A stretch of 64,000 nucleotides of DNA. Origin: Kocuria rhizophila (lineage in GTDB: Bacteria; Actinomycetota; Actinomycetes; Actinomycetales; Micrococcaceae). The DNA lies in the NCBI RefSeq assembly GCF_003667225.1, contig NZ_RCOM01000005.1:1-64000 (forward strand), in the 5' to 3' direction. The notes below the pieces were generated by a model. The model saw only the letters and a list, made by a program, of their open reading frames with translations. It was not told the origin of the DNA and did not search any database. The translations under genes were made by a program, and so were the position numbers. This document shows positions 1 to 9,198 of this stretch, in pieces (within the stretch, counting starts at the first letter, position 1; each line of letters begins with the position of its first letter).

Positions 1-877
1 AGCGGTACCTGGCGGGGGCGGGGACCGCCGCGGCGTCGTGCGCCTCCCCCGCCAGGTACCGCTCGATCACGTGCGCCACGCCGTCCTCGGTGAACGCCGG
101 TGCGGTGCGCTCCACGGCGGCGACGACGCCCGGGTGCCCGTCCGCCATGGCGTAGCCCCGCCCGGCCCAGGTGAGCATCTCGAGGTCGTTGGGCATGTCC
201 CCGAACGCCATCACCTCGTGGCGGGAGATCCCCAGCTCAGCGGCGAAGTGCTCGAGGGTGCGGGCCTTGGTGAGCCCGCGCTGGCCCATCTCCACGAGCG
301 GGGCGGCGGCCACCGAGTGGGTGACCGCGAGCCTGCCCGCCACCACATCGCGGACGGCCTCGAAGTAGGCTTCCGGCTCGGCGCCGTCCAGCTTGGCGAG
401 CAGTTTGACCACCTGGGTGCCGGCGCGCAGGGTCTCGGTCACTGGTGCCTCGGTGACGTCCCGGATCTCCATCCGGTCCGTGCGCGCCCATCCGTGGTCC
501 GTGTGCACGGCGTCCAGGGTCTCCGCGGCGAACAGCGAGTCCGGGAATGCCCGGCGCACGTCCTCGATCACCGGCAGCGCCTCGGACACGTCGAAGCCGT
601 TGGCGTGCAGCACACGCTCCGTGCCGGGATCGAAGACCACGGCGCCGTTGGAGCAGATCACCACGCCCACGTCGTCGAGCTGCTCGTGCAGGGGGTCCAG
701 CCACCGTTTGGGGCGCCCGGTCACGAACACCACCTGGATCCCGGCGTCCCGGGCCGCGGCGATGGCCTCCAGGGTGCGGGGGCGGAAGCGGAAGTCCGGG
801 CCCAGGACGGTCCCGTCCAGATCGCTCGCGATCAGCCGGACGGGCGCCCGCCCCGGATCCTGCACGTGCTCCGCCAC
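1..877 (-). CDS. HAD-superfamily Cof-type phosphatase (partial, runs off window start)
   Basis: The reverse strand is open from a GTG at 877 to base 1 with no stop, so the C-terminal end lies outside the window. The product is a HAD IIB (Cof-type) phosphatase, expected to hydrolyse small sugar- or cofactor-phosphates with Mg2+. The nucleophile motif SDLDGT is at about residues 18-23, and motif IV GDMPNDLEML is near the visible C-terminus, with the cap domain between them. It starts 5 bases after the PEBP stop, so the two are probably co-transcribed. A second GTG at 865 is an alternative start; neither has a strong ribosome site. The last visible residues contain HDAAA, coded by a copy of the dispersed ACGACGCCGC word. 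The substrate is unknown. Confidence 0.8.
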   Translation of the reverse strand, partial: MAEHVQDPGRAPVRLIASDLDGTVLGPDFRFRPRTLEAIAAARDAGIQVVFVTGRPKRWLDPLHEQLDDVGVVICSNGAVVFDPGTERVLHANGFDVSEALPVIEDVRRAFPDSLFAAETLDAVHTDHGWARTDRMEIRDVTEAPVTETLRAGTQVVKLLAKLDGAEPEAYFEAVRDVVAGRLAVTHSVAAAPLVEMGQRGLTKARTLEHFAAELGISRHEVMAFGDMPNDLEMLTWAGRGYAMADGHPGVVAAVERTAPAFTEDGVAHVIERYLAGEAHDAAAVPAPARYR

Positions 878-882
878 CGCGA

Positions 883-1404
883 CTACTTCACTTCGTACGT
901 GGGCGTGAGGAACGCGCGTCCCAGGGCGTGGGAGAACAGGTTGAAGTTCACCACAGCGGGGCTCGCGCTCTCGTCCACCTCGAGCTCGGGGACGTCCACG
1001 GCGGTCACGCAGATGATGTAGCGGTGCGGGCCGTGCCCCTCGGGCGGTGCGGCGCCCAGGTACTCGTCCGTGCCGCCGTCGTTGCGATGCTTCACGGCAC
1101 CCTTCGGCGGGTTCGACGCCGCCCCGGTGGCCAGTTCGGTGACGTCCGCCGGGATGTTGGACAGGCACCAGTGCCAGAACCCGCTGGGGGTGGGGGCGTC
1201 CGGGTCGAACATGGTCACCACGTAGGACTGCGTGCCCTCCGGGGCACCGGACCACGACAGCTGCGGGGAGACGTCCTCTCCCCCGGCACCCATGATCCCG
1301 GAGACCTGGGGCGTGGCCACGGGCTCGCCGTCGGTCACGTCCGTGGAGGTCAGGGTGAAGGTGGGCAGCTCGGGGAGGTCGGCGTAGGGATGACGGTCGT
1401 ACAT
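883..1404 (-). CDS. YbhB/YbcL-type PEBP (Raf-kinase-inhibitor-like) protein
   Basis: A 173-residue protein of the phosphatidylethanolamine-binding family. It carries the two signature segments, DPDAPTP followed by HWCLSNIP, and later GPHRYI, which form the anion-binding pocket. Bacterial members are small cytoplasmic proteins of mostly unknown ligand. The ATG at 1404 is chosen because GAGAGGAAC sits just upstream. A longer frame to 1482 exists but lacks a ribosome site. It lies between a PfkB kinase gene upstream and the HAD gene downstream, all on one strand, so a three-gene unit is plausible. The biological role is not known. Confidence 0.85.
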   Translation of the reverse strand: MYDRHPYADLPELPTFTLTSTDVTDGEPVATPQVSGIMGAGGEDVSPQLSWSGAPEGTQSYVVTMFDPDAPTPSGFWHWCLSNIPADVTELATGAASNPPKGAVKHRNDGGTDEYLGAAPPEGHGPHRYIICVTAVDVPELEVDESASPAVVNFNLFSHALGRAFLTPTYEVK

Positions 1405-1554
1405 GACGGTGTTCCTCTCATCTCGCGGGGTGGTGGTGTCCGGACTTTGCTGTCCGTGGGGTTCTGCGGTCCATCCAGCCACGGCGGGTGGCCCTGCTCA
1501 GACGCTCCTGCCGGGCGCAGTGGATTCTGTCGGGGCGGGAGCGGTGGCGAGCTG

Positions 1555-2487
1555 TCAGCCGCTCGGCGGCAGGTCCTCTCGGGTGGGCAGCTGCGCCCCG
1601 GAACGGGAGACCGTGACGCCCGCGGCCGCGGCGGCGTAGCCCAGCAGCGCGGTCACCTCGTCCGCACCGAGCTGCTCGAGCGAGGACGCCCCGGAGGCTC
1701 CCAGGATCTGGCGGTCCGCGAGTCCGCTCAGCAGCGCGGCCATGAACGAATCCCCCGCTCCCACGGTGTCCGCCACGGTGACTCTCGCGGCGGGGACGAA
1801 CACGCCGTCGGGCCCCGTGCCGCGGCTGAGTGCCCACGGTCCCATGGCGCCGCGCGTGACCACCACGAGGCGGACACCGGCGGACAGCCACGCGCGGGCG
1901 GAGTCCTCCACGGTGCGGTGCGGGTAGAGCCACAGCAGGTCCTCGTCCGAGGCCTTGACCACGTGGGCGAGTCCCACGATCTGCTCCGCGCGGGCGCGGG
2001 CGTCCGAGGAGTCGGGAATGATCGAAGGCCGGCAGTTGGGGTCGTAGGAGATCAGCGCGTGGCGGTGCGCACGCTCCAGAGCCTGCCGCACCACGGAGGC
2101 CCCCGGCTCCAGCATGGCGCCGATCGACCCCACGTGCAGCAGGTCCGTGTCCGCGAGCAGCTCGTCGATCCGGACCGGAGAGACGTCCAGGGACCAGTCC
2201 AGCTGGAACTCGTAGTCCGCCGCGCCGTTCTCGTCCAGCACGGCCTGGGCCACGGAGGTGGGGCGGTCATCCGCCTCGAAGGGCAGCCGCACCCCGTTGC
2301 CGCGCAGGTGCTCGACCACCTGGTGGCCGTACTCGTCCTGGCCGTAGCGGCCCAGGAACTGCACCTGGTGACCCAGCCGGGCCAGGCCCACGGCCACGTT
2401 CATGGGGCTTCCGCCCACGTGGGCCCGGGGTTGTTCGCCGCTGCGGGACACCACGTCCACGAGGGCCTCACCGATCACGGTCAACAT
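1555..2487 (-). CDS. PfkB-family sugar kinase (fructokinase-like)
   Basis: A 310-residue ribokinase/PfkB-family kinase that should phosphorylate a sugar at a terminal hydroxyl using ATP. The N-terminal segment VGGSPMNVAVGLARLG is the first PfkB signature with substrate-contact glycines. The C-terminal VGAGDSFMAALLSG carries the anion hole and catalytic Asp. ATG at 2487 follows a weak GGAA; a longer frame adds seven unlikely residues. The order of motifs and the GEALVD start resemble bacterial fructokinases, so fructose is the best guess, but the substrate cannot be read from sequence. Confidence 0.85.
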   Translation of the reverse strand: MLTVIGEALVDVVSRSGEQPRAHVGGSPMNVAVGLARLGHQVQFLGRYGQDEYGHQVVEHLRGNGVRLPFEADDRPTSVAQAVLDENGAADYEFQLDWSLDVSPVRIDELLADTDLLHVGSIGAMLEPGASVVRQALERAHRHALISYDPNCRPSIIPDSSDARARAEQIVGLAHVVKASDEDLLWLYPHRTVEDSARAWLSAGVRLVVVTRGAMGPWALSRGTGPDGVFVPAARVTVADTVGAGDSFMAALLSGLADRQILGASGASSLEQLGADEVTALLGYAAAAAGVTVSRSGAQLPTREDLPPSG

Positions 2488-2541
2488 GGTTCCACGGTAG
2501 CAAAGCACCCGCGGCCCGCCCCGAGCGCGCAGCCGCGCCAG

Positions 2542-2551
2542 GCGGCGTCGT
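2542..2551 (-). repeat. Single copy of dispersed word ACGACGCCGC (intergenic)
   Basis: GCGGCGTCGT on the + strand, in the roughly 220-bp gap upstream of gapB. It is not part of a visible hairpin. It is one of about 40 copies in the window; see findings. Confidence 0.7.
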
Positions 2552-2710
2552 CATCCGTGGGCACAGACCACGAGGGGGCGCGGGGGCACGTAAACTGGGG
2601 CCGACGAGCAGCGCCGCTCACGGGGCGCTCCATCACGCCAGCTCGCGCACCGCCGCGCGACACCAACACGGCCCGCACGAGGACGTCCGGGCCGAGGAAG
2701 AAGGATGCTC

Positions 2711-4126
2711 ATGAGCGCCACGTGGTCAGAACGAGAGGCCCTCGCCGAGCAGCTGGTCCCCCTGGTGGGGCAGCTGCACCGCAACAACAAGGTGGTCACC
2801 ACCGTCTTCGGCCGGTCCCTGGTGCACAAGTCCGTCACGGACATCATCAAGGTCCACCGCTTCGCCCGCCGCATCATGGGTGAGGAGATGCCCCTGGAGA
2901 AGACCGTGGAGATCGTCACGGCACTGGGTGCGCTGAACCTGGGCGTGTGCAACGTGGACGTGGCCAAGCTCTACCAGGGCTTCACCGAGTCCGGCTCCAC
3001 GGACCTGGACGGCTACCTGCGCGAGGCGCTCGCCCCGGCCGTGGACCAGCACGGCAGCAACGACGCCGAGACCCGGGACGTGGTGCTGTACGGCTTCGGG
3101 CGCATCGGCCGCCTGCTCGCCCGCATCCTGCTCAACCGCAACGACGGCACAGGCCTGAACCTGCGCGCCGTGGTGGTGCGCAAGAAGCCCGGCAACGACC
3201 TCGTCAAGCGCGCGTCCCTGCTGCGCCGCGACTCCGTGCACGGCTCCTTCGACGGCACCATCACCGTGGATGAAGAGAACAACGTGATCACCGCCAACGG
3301 CGTGGCGATCCAGTTCATCTACGCGAACTCCCCCGAGGAGATCGACTACACCGCCTACGGCATCCACGACGCCCTCGTGGTGGACAACACCGGCGTGTGG
3401 CGCGACGAGGAGGGCCTCTCCCAGCACCTGCGGTCCAAGGGTGTGGGCAAGGTGCTGCTCACCGCCCCCGGCAAGGGCGAGATGAAGAACATCGTGTGCG
3501 GCGTGAACGACCAGGACATCGACCCGGAGGACACCATCATCTCCGCGGCGTCCTGCACCACCAACGCCATCACCCCGGTGATCAAGGTCCTCAACGACGA
3601 GTACGGGATCGTCCAGGGCCACGTGGAGACCGTGCACTCCTACACCAACGACCAGAACCTGATCGACAACTGGCACAAGGGTGACCGCCGCGGCCGCTCC
3701 GCCGCGCTGAACATGGTGATCACCGAGACCGGTGCCGCCAAGGCCGTGGCCAAGGCCCTGCCCGTGATGAAGGGCAAGCTCACCGGCAACGCCATCCGCG
3801 TGCCCACCCCGGACGTCTCCATGGCCATCCTCAACCTCCAACTGGAGAACGCCCCGGAGTCCGCCGAGCAGGTGAACATGTTCCTCAAGGACATCTCCCT
3901 GAACTCGGCCATGCGCAAGCAGATCGACTACGTGGACTCCCCGGACGTGGTCTCCACGGACCTCGTGGGCTCGCGCCGCGCCGGCGTGGTGGACGGGCTG
4001 GCCACCATCGTGAACAACAACTCGCTGGTGCTCTACGTCTGGTACGACAACGAGTTCGGCTACTCCTGCCAGGTGGTGCGCGTGATGGCCCGCATGGCGG
4101 ACATCTCCATGCTGCAGCTGCCGTAA
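2711..4126 (+). CDS. gapB: Glyceraldehyde-3-phosphate dehydrogenase, long GapB-type
   Basis: A 471-residue GAPDH. The catalytic Cys is in SAASCTTNAITP, and the nucleotide-binding segment YGFGRIGRLLARI begins about 120 residues in. This matches the long class typified by Corynebacterium glutamicum GapB (about 480 aa), which is linked to gluconeogenic, NADP-dependent activity, rather than the 335-residue GapA class. The N-terminal 120 residues form an extra helical domain found in that class. Start ATG 2711 is preferred over 2705 because AGAAGG (2699-2704) is spaced 6 bases from 2711 but abuts 2705. A strong hairpin follows the stop. Cofactor preference is inferred from family only. Confidence 0.9.
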   Translation: MSATWSEREALAEQLVPLVGQLHRNNKVVTTVFGRSLVHKSVTDIIKVHRFARRIMGEEMPLEKTVEIVTALGALNLGVCNVDVAKLYQGFTESGSTDLDGYLREALAPAVDQHGSNDAETRDVVLYGFGRIGRLLARILLNRNDGTGLNLRAVVVRKKPGNDLVKRASLLRRDSVHGSFDGTITVDEENNVITANGVAIQFIYANSPEEIDYTAYGIHDALVVDNTGVWRDEEGLSQHLRSKGVGKVLLTAPGKGEMKNIVCGVNDQDIDPEDTIISAASCTTNAITPVIKVLNDEYGIVQGHVETVHSYTNDQNLIDNWHKGDRRGRSAALNMVITETGAAKAVAKALPVMKGKLTGNAIRVPTPDVSMAILNLQLENAPESAEQVNMFLKDISLNSAMRKQIDYVDSPDVVSTDLVGSRRAGVVDGLATIVNNNSLVLYVWYDNEFGYSCQVVRVMARMADISMLQLP

Positions 4127-4164
4127 CCCGCTCCTGCTCCACGGACGCCCCGCGCGCCCTGCTG

Positions 4165-4213
4165 ACGACGCCGCCCGGTGGCCTTCTGCGCGAAGGTCAC
4201 CGGGCGGCGTCGT
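4165..4213. terminator. Bidirectional hairpin terminator built from paired ACGACGCCGC words
   Basis: Arms 4165-4185 and 4193-4213 pair over 21 bp with a single G-U and a 7-base loop (CTGCGCG). The distal 10 bp of each arm is the dispersed word ACGACGCCGC in inverted orientation. It lies between the convergent gapB and aminopeptidase genes, so it probably stops transcription from both sides. There is no strong T-run. Confidence 0.75.
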
Positions 4214-4321
4214 GCGTGGGAGTGGTGTGTGCACGCCTCTGCGTGCGGCGTCGCGGGCGGAGGGGCGTGCGCGGCTGCGCGGCCGAGCCTCGCGTGTAGG
4301 GCGGAGCGGGCGGCGCGGGGC

Positions 4322-5770
4322 TCAGCCGCGCCAGAAGCCCCCGATGGCGCGGTACATTGCGAACAGGTCTGCGGTGTGCACGAGCTCGCGCGCCGAGTGC
4401 ATGGACAGCAGACCCACCCCCACGTCCAGGGTGCGGATGCCCAGGCGGGTGGCGGTGATGGGGCCGATGGTGGACCCGCACGGCACACCGTTGTTGGAGA
4501 CGAACTCCTGGTACGGAACACCGGCGCGTTCGCACGCCTCCGCCCACACCGCGGCACCCACGGCGTCCGTGGTGTAGCGCTGCTGCGCGTTGATCTTGAG
4601 CAGCGGGCCACGGCCGGGCTCCGGGGTGTTCACCGGGTCGTGGTGGCCCTGGTAGTTGGGGTGCACCAGGTGGCCCGCGTCCGAGGACAGGCACACCGAG
4701 TGGGCGAGCGCGCGACGGTGGTCGTCGGTGGAGTCCCCGCGGGAGGCGCCGATGCGCACGAGCACGTCCTCGAGGAACGGGCCGGCCGCACCGGAGCGGG
4801 TCGCGGACCCCACCTCCTCGTGGTCGAACGCGGCGAACACGCTCACGTGTTCCGCGGACTCCAGCTCCTCCGCGTGCTCCACCAGGGACCGCAGCCCCGC
4901 GTGGACGGTGGTGAGGTTGTCCAGGCGGCCGCTGGCCAGCAGGTTCTGCTGGGCGCCGATGAGCTCGGGGGCCTGGGTGTCCGCCACGGTGATGTCGTAG
5001 CCCAGGATGTCGGCGGGGTCCACGGCGGGCACCTCCGCCGTGGGCGTCCCGGTGCCGGGCGCCGTGCCGGAACCGGCAGTCCGCGCTGCAGGGTCGCTCG
5101 CCTCCCCGGCGCCGCCGGCGGCCGGTGCGTGGACGGCGTCTGCCAGCACCGCGAGGACGTCCGCGTCCTGGGCATCCCCCACACCCCACACGGGCTGGGT
5201 GTGGCGCTGCCGGTCCAGGCTCAGGGCGTCGTTGGCGGAGCGGTCCAGGTGGATGGCCAGCTGCGGGATGCGGGCCACGGGCCCGGTGCTCGTGAGCACG
5301 GAGCGCGGTGCCCCGTCCGCGCCGCGCACCACCAGCCGGCCCGCGAAGCGCAGGTCCCGGTCCAGCCACGAGTTCAGCAGCGCTCCGCCGTAGACCTCCA
5401 CGCCCGCCTGGTACCAGCGGTGGGTCACCGTGGTGGGGCGGGGCTTGAGCTTGAAGCCCGGGGAGTCGGTGTGGGCACCCAGGATGCGATAACCCGCCCC
5501 CGGTGCGGCACCGGACGGGAGCACCCAGGCGATCAGGGCGCCGTCGCGCACCGTGTACCAGCGGCCCGCGCCGATCTGCCACGGCTGGGCCTCGTCCAGG
5601 GCGGTGAACCCGGCGTCGTCGAGTGCCGCGGCCACAGTGGCCACGGCGTGGTACGAGCTGGGGGACGCCGTCACGAACCGCCCGAGGTCGCGGGCGAACT
5701 CTGCGTGGGCAGGGCTGTCTGGGGCCGCGTGCGCCCGGTCGGAAGCGTGCATGTCAGTACTGTCCGTCAT
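4322..5770 (-). CDS. apeB: M18-family metalloaminopeptidase (aspartyl aminopeptidase type)
   Basis: A 482-residue zinc aminopeptidase of family M18, which removes N-terminal acidic residues from peptides in the cytoplasm. Visible signatures are LGAHTDSPGFKLKP with a metal-ligand His, FDHEEVGSATRSGA with the catalytic Glu pair, SSDAGHLVHPNY, and a C-terminal GLLSMHSARE ligand His. A low-complexity insert near residues 215-240 (GSGTAPGTGTPTAE) is unusual. ATG at 5770 overlaps the end of the upstream protease gene by 17 bases, suggesting translational coupling. An ATG at 5752 is an alternative. Confidence 0.88.
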   Translation of the reverse strand: MTDSTDMHASDRAHAAPDSPAHAEFARDLGRFVTASPSSYHAVATVAAALDDAGFTALDEAQPWQIGAGRWYTVRDGALIAWVLPSGAAPGAGYRILGAHTDSPGFKLKPRPTTVTHRWYQAGVEVYGGALLNSWLDRDLRFAGRLVVRGADGAPRSVLTSTGPVARIPQLAIHLDRSANDALSLDRQRHTQPVWGVGDAQDADVLAVLADAVHAPAAGGAGEASDPAARTAGSGTAPGTGTPTAEVPAVDPADILGYDITVADTQAPELIGAQQNLLASGRLDNLTTVHAGLRSLVEHAEELESAEHVSVFAAFDHEEVGSATRSGAAGPFLEDVLVRIGASRGDSTDDHRRALAHSVCLSSDAGHLVHPNYQGHHDPVNTPEPGRGPLLKINAQQRYTTDAVGAAVWAEACERAGVPYQEFVSNNGVPCGSTIGPITATRLGIRTLDVGVGLLSMHSARELVHTADLFAMYRAIGGFWRG

Positions 5771-7004
5771 GGGGCCCAGTGTATGTGGGCTGCATCTCAC
5801 CGGCGCCGCGGGTGTCCAGGACACCCACGTAGCGGCCCTGGCCGTCCCGCACCACGTAGGGGCCGTACTGCGGGGGCAGGCTCAGGTAGGTCTGCGTGGC
5901 GGGGTCGTAGGGGTAGGCGGCCAGCCCGGAGCGGTCCGCCGCGATCGCCGCGGGCCGCACGGTCGGCAGCCGGGGCGGGGCCGGGGGCTGCGGGAGCACC
6001 ACGGTGCGGGTGACCGCGACCTCCGGGTGGCGCTTCACGAGCCAGAACACCAGGGCGATGAAGGCGCCGTTGAGGATCACCTCGGTGACCAGGTCCGTGG
6101 GCGCCCCGCTGGTGTCGTTCATGTCCACCAAACCGAGCATGGCGAACAGCGAGACGGTCATGTTGTTCACGGCGTGCAGGGCGATGCCCGCCTCGAGCCC
6201 GCCGGTGCGCCACGTGACGATGCCCATGGACACCGCCATGATCGCCACTGAGAGCAGACCCCACACGTCGTACACGTGCCCGGCCACGAACAGCGGGACG
6301 GGCAGCAGGATGGCCCACGCGGGGTGCTTGAGCCAGCGGCCCACCATCTGGGCCAGGTACCCGCGGAAGACCACTTCCTCCGCCGTGCACTGCAGTGGCA
6401 CCACGATCAGCGTGGTGGCCAGCAGCCAGCCGAAGCCCGGTGCCAGCTGCACGGAGGTGGGGGTCCCGCCCGTGGCGAGGTCCAGGCCGATGCCCGCCAG
6501 GTTGACCACCGCGTAGACGCCCACCGCCACCAGGAAGCACAGGAGCAGCCACTTCCACCGGATGCGGCCGGTGACCGAGAAGATCAGCCCGAGCGGCCGG
6601 GGGCCGAGCACGAGCCGGGCCAGCAGGGCGCTGGGCAGCAGCAGCGCCACGGACGCGAAGAGCATGAAGTACACGACCGGGTCCAGCTGGTCGGCGGCCA
6701 GCACGTCCTCGGTCAGGGTCTCGGGGAATGCGAGCGCCAGCACGATCCCGAACAGGATGCTCAGGACCATGAAGATGCCGAAGAGGATCAGCCCCTCCAC
6801 CAGCGGCATCCACCAGCGGTGGTGGGGGTCCGTGCGGGCCAGACGGTGGTAGAAGTACGTGCGGGTCCGGGGAGCCGGCTGCACTCCGCCCGTCACAGAC
6901 CCGCCCATGGGAGCACCGGGCCACGTCTCGCCCGGGGCCGGTGCGCTCGGGGTGCTTGTCGGGGAGGGAACAGGACGGGACCACGGTGCGCTGGGGTGAC
7001 TCAT
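5754..7004 (-). CDS. CPBP/CAAX-type intramembrane metalloprotease
   Basis: A 416-residue integral membrane protein with a proline-rich cytoplasmic N-terminus, about seven hydrophobic segments and a Pro/Tyr-rich C-terminal tail. The CPBP (Abi) signature is clear: [10 protein letters not shown] (EExxxR), then a His in VAGHVYD and HAVNN. These residues form the glutamate-intramembrane protease site. Family roles range from prenyl-protein processing to bacteriocin self-immunity; the substrate here is unknown. ATG at 7004 has GGGGG upstream and begins MSHPSAPW; the longer upstream frame looks non-coding. It overlaps the downstream aminopeptidase gene. Confidence 0.85.
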   Translation of the reverse strand: MSHPSAPWSRPVPSPTSTPSAPAPGETWPGAPMGGSVTGGVQPAPRTRTYFYHRLARTDPHHRWWMPLVEGLILFGIFMVLSILFGIVLALAFPETLTEDVLAADQLDPVVYFMLFASVALLLPSALLARLVLGPRPLGLIFSVTGRIRWKWLLLCFLVAVGVYAVVNLAGIGLDLATGGTPTSVQLAPGFGWLLATTLIVVPLQCTAEEVVFRGYLAQMVGRWLKHPAWAILLPVPLFVAGHVYDVWGLLSVAIMAVSMGIVTWRTGGLEAGIALHAVNNMTVSLFAMLGLVDMNDTSGAPTDLVTEVILNGAFIALVFWLVKRHPEVAVTRTVVLPQPPAPPRLPTVRPAAIAADRSGLAAYPYDPATQTYLSLPPQYGPYVVRDGQGRYVGVLDTRGAGEMQPTYTGPHDGQY

Positions 7005-7220
7005 TCCCCCACGGTATCGGTCCGGGGCCCGGTGCGCCGGATTGTGCAGGGCGCCCGCCGTGCGCTCACCCTCGCGGCAGCCCGTGGGCGCCCCCGGGGC
7101 CCCGTGGAACGGCCCACCCAGGTGGCTCGCGCGACCTCCTGCCGCGAGCGCCGTCGTTCGAGGGCAACCCGCGGCGACGCACGCCCCTACCTGACGACCA
7201 CGCGGCACCCGCGGCCGGTG

Positions 7221-7955
7221 TCAGCGGGCGTAGCGCTCCACGAACGCGCTGAGCACCTTGGGCGCCTGGTCCACGGCGGGCCCGTGGGTGATCCGCTCGA
7301 TCACGGTCTCCAGCTCGTCCGGCTTGAAGTAGCCCAGGTCCTTGTACACGCGGATGCGGTTCACGAGCCCCTCCACGTCCAGCTCCGGGTGGAACTGCGT
7401 GGCGTAGAGGTTCTCCTTGATGCGGTACATCTGCACCTGGCACACCGATCCCTCCGCGAGCAGAACGGCATTGGGCGGCATCACCCGGGTGCCCTCCTTG
7501 TGCCCCACGTAGGCGCTGAACTCCCGGGGCATGTCCGCGAGGAGCGGATCCGCCTCCCCCGCCTCCGTGAGGGTCACGGTGATGGGACCCACCTCCTCCG
7601 GACGGGTCCGGTCCACCACGGCGCCCTGGTGGATGCCGAGGGTCCCCACGCCGTAGCACGCCCCCAGGAACGGGTAGTCACGGGCCACCACCTCGTCCAG
7701 CAAGCCGCTGATCCAGGTCTCCGCGAGCCGCTGCACGCGGGACTTCTGCTCCGCGGGGTCCGAGGAGTTGAACGGCGAGCCGCCCACGATGATCCCGCTG
7801 TAACGGTCCAGGTCCAGCGTGGGGAAATTCCCCTGCTCCAGGCGGATGCGTTCCAGCTGCGAGGTACTCAGCCCTCCGAAGCGCGCCACGGCCTCGTACT
7901 CCTCGTCCGCCAGGACGTCGTCATCACGGGTGGCCAGCAGCACGAACGGTTTCAT
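7221..7955 (-). CDS. Class I glutamine amidotransferase-like protein
   Basis: A 244-residue protein of the GMP-synthase-like amidotransferase family. The nucleophile elbow is LGACYGVG (Cys near residue 100), with a catalytic His in TQFHPELD. The family hydrolyses glutamine to supply ammonia. No synthetase domain is attached and none is adjacent, so the acceptor reaction is unknown. The gene is monocistronic on the minus strand, divergent from rfbA about 120 bases away, and starts with [13 protein letters not shown]. It could serve gamma-glutamyl hydrolysis rather than biosynthesis. Confidence 0.8.
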   Translation of the reverse strand: MKPFVLLATRDDDVLADEEYEAVARFGGLSTSQLERIRLEQGNFPTLDLDRYSGIIVGGSPFNSSDPAEQKSRVQRLAETWISGLLDEVVARDYPFLGACYGVGTLGIHQGAVVDRTRPEEVGPITVTLTEAGEADPLLADMPREFSAYVGHKEGTRVMPPNAVLLAEGSVCQVQMYRIKENLYATQFHPELDVEGLVNRIRVYKDLGYFKPDELETVIERITHGPAVDQAPKVLSAFVERYAR

Positions 7956-8075
7956 GCCCTCATGCTAGCCACGGCCGCAGGCCTCGCCGCACACCGGCGG
8001 CTCGGGCACCTGGGACGATCCCCACACAGGCCATGCGTCCCATGCACTCGAATGAGTCCCTGCCATGATGGGGAC

Positions 8076-8966
8076 ATGAAGGGCATCATCCTCGCGGGCG
8101 GCACGGGCTCCCGTCTGCACCCCGTGACCCTGGGCGTGAGCAAGCAGCTCGTGCCGGTCTACGACAAGCCGATGATCTACTACCCGCTCTCCACGCTACT
8201 GCTCGCGGGCATCCGGGAGATCCTGGTGATCACCACCCCGCACGACGCCGAGCAGTTCCGTCGCCTGCTCGGGGACGGCTCCCGCTTCGGCGCGGTGATC
8301 TCCTACGCCCAGCAGGAGTCCCCGGACGGGCTCGCCCAGGCGTTCCTGCTGGGGGCCGAGCACATCGGGGACGACAGCGTGTGCCTCGTCCTGGGCGACA
8401 ACATCTTCTACGGTCCGGGACTCGGCACCCAGCTGCGCCGCTTCCACGACCTCCAGGGCGCCGCGATCTTCGGGTACCGGGTGGCGGATCCCAGCGCGTA
8501 CGGCGTGGTGGAGTTCGACGCCGCCGGGCAGGCCGTGTCCATCGAGGAGAAGCCCGAGCACCCCCGCAGCCCGTACGCCGTCCCGGGGCTCTACTTCTAC
8601 GACCGGCGCGCCGTCGAGTTCGCCCGCTCGCTCACGCCCTCACCGCGCGGCGAGCTGGAGATCACGGACCTCAACCGGATGTACATGGACCGGGGCGAGC
8701 TCGCGGTGCACGTGCTGCCGCGCGGCACCGCGTGGCTGGACACCGGCACGTTCGACTCCCTCGCGGACGCCACAAACTTCATCCGCACCGTCCAGGCGCG
8801 CCAGGGCACCTCGATCGGCTGCCCCGAGGAGGTGGCGTGGCGCATGGGCCTGATCTCCGACGCCCAGCTGCGCGACTGCGCCACCGAGCTGCACAAGAGC
8901 GGCTACGGCGCGTACCTCGAGTCCCTTCTCACGGAGCACGACGCCGCCCTGCCGCAGCGCAACTGA
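8076..8966 (+). CDS. rfbA: Glucose-1-phosphate thymidylyltransferase
   Basis: A 296-residue enzyme making dTDP-glucose from dTTP and glucose-1-phosphate, the first step of dTDP-sugar (for example rhamnose) synthesis. The N-terminal nucleotidyltransferase loop [14 protein letters not shown], the [16 protein letters not shown] segment, [10 protein letters not shown] and [10 protein letters not shown] are all present, and the length matches RmlA. ATG at 8076 follows GGGGAC. No rfbB, rfbC or rfbD lies beside it, so the pathway partners must be elsewhere. The last codons include a copy of the dispersed word, reading HDAA four residues before the end. Confidence 0.93.
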   Translation: MKGIILAGGTGSRLHPVTLGVSKQLVPVYDKPMIYYPLSTLLLAGIREILVITTPHDAEQFRRLLGDGSRFGAVISYAQQESPDGLAQAFLLGAEHIGDDSVCLVLGDNIFYGPGLGTQLRRFHDLQGAAIFGYRVADPSAYGVVEFDAAGQAVSIEEKPEHPRSPYAVPGLYFYDRRAVEFARSLTPSPRGELEITDLNRMYMDRGELAVHVLPRGTAWLDTGTFDSLADATNFIRTVQARQGTSIGCPEEVAWRMGLISDAQLRDCATELHKSGYGAYLESLLTEHDAALPQRN

Positions 8967-9183
8967 CCCCGCGCCCTCGCGCTCTGCCCCGTCTGCGGAC
9001 AACGCAGCGCAGGAGACGCGGACGGGCACGGCTGCGTCGTCAGGCGTCGGCGTGTCGGCGAGCGCGGCGACCTCGTCCGGCGCGGGAACCAACGGTGGTT
9101 GCGGCGGGACCATCCGGCGCCGGGCCCACGGCTCGCGCGTCCGACCTGCCGGGTGCCGGAACGCGGCAGGACGGCTGGGCACG

Positions 9184-9193
9184 GCGGCGTCGT
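9184..9193 (-). repeat. Single copy of dispersed word ACGACGCCGC (just beyond iclR stop)
   Basis: GCGGCGTCGT lies in the convergent gap between rfbA and iclR, six bases past the iclR stop. A weaker variant (GCTGCGTCGT) lies near 9034. No convincing hairpin was seen with this copy. Confidence 0.65.
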
Positions 9194-9198
9194 CCGCC

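Noticed and set aside
547-2883. A 778-codon frame on the + strand over the PEBP and PfkB genes
   Set aside because: It has no recognisable domain and overlaps well-supported minus-strand genes; composition is typical of a shadow frame.
7005-8075. Riboswitch or RNA gene in short gaps of the 5-9 kb region
   Set aside because: No conserved RNA motif or suitable structure was seen in the roughly 215- and 120-base gaps.
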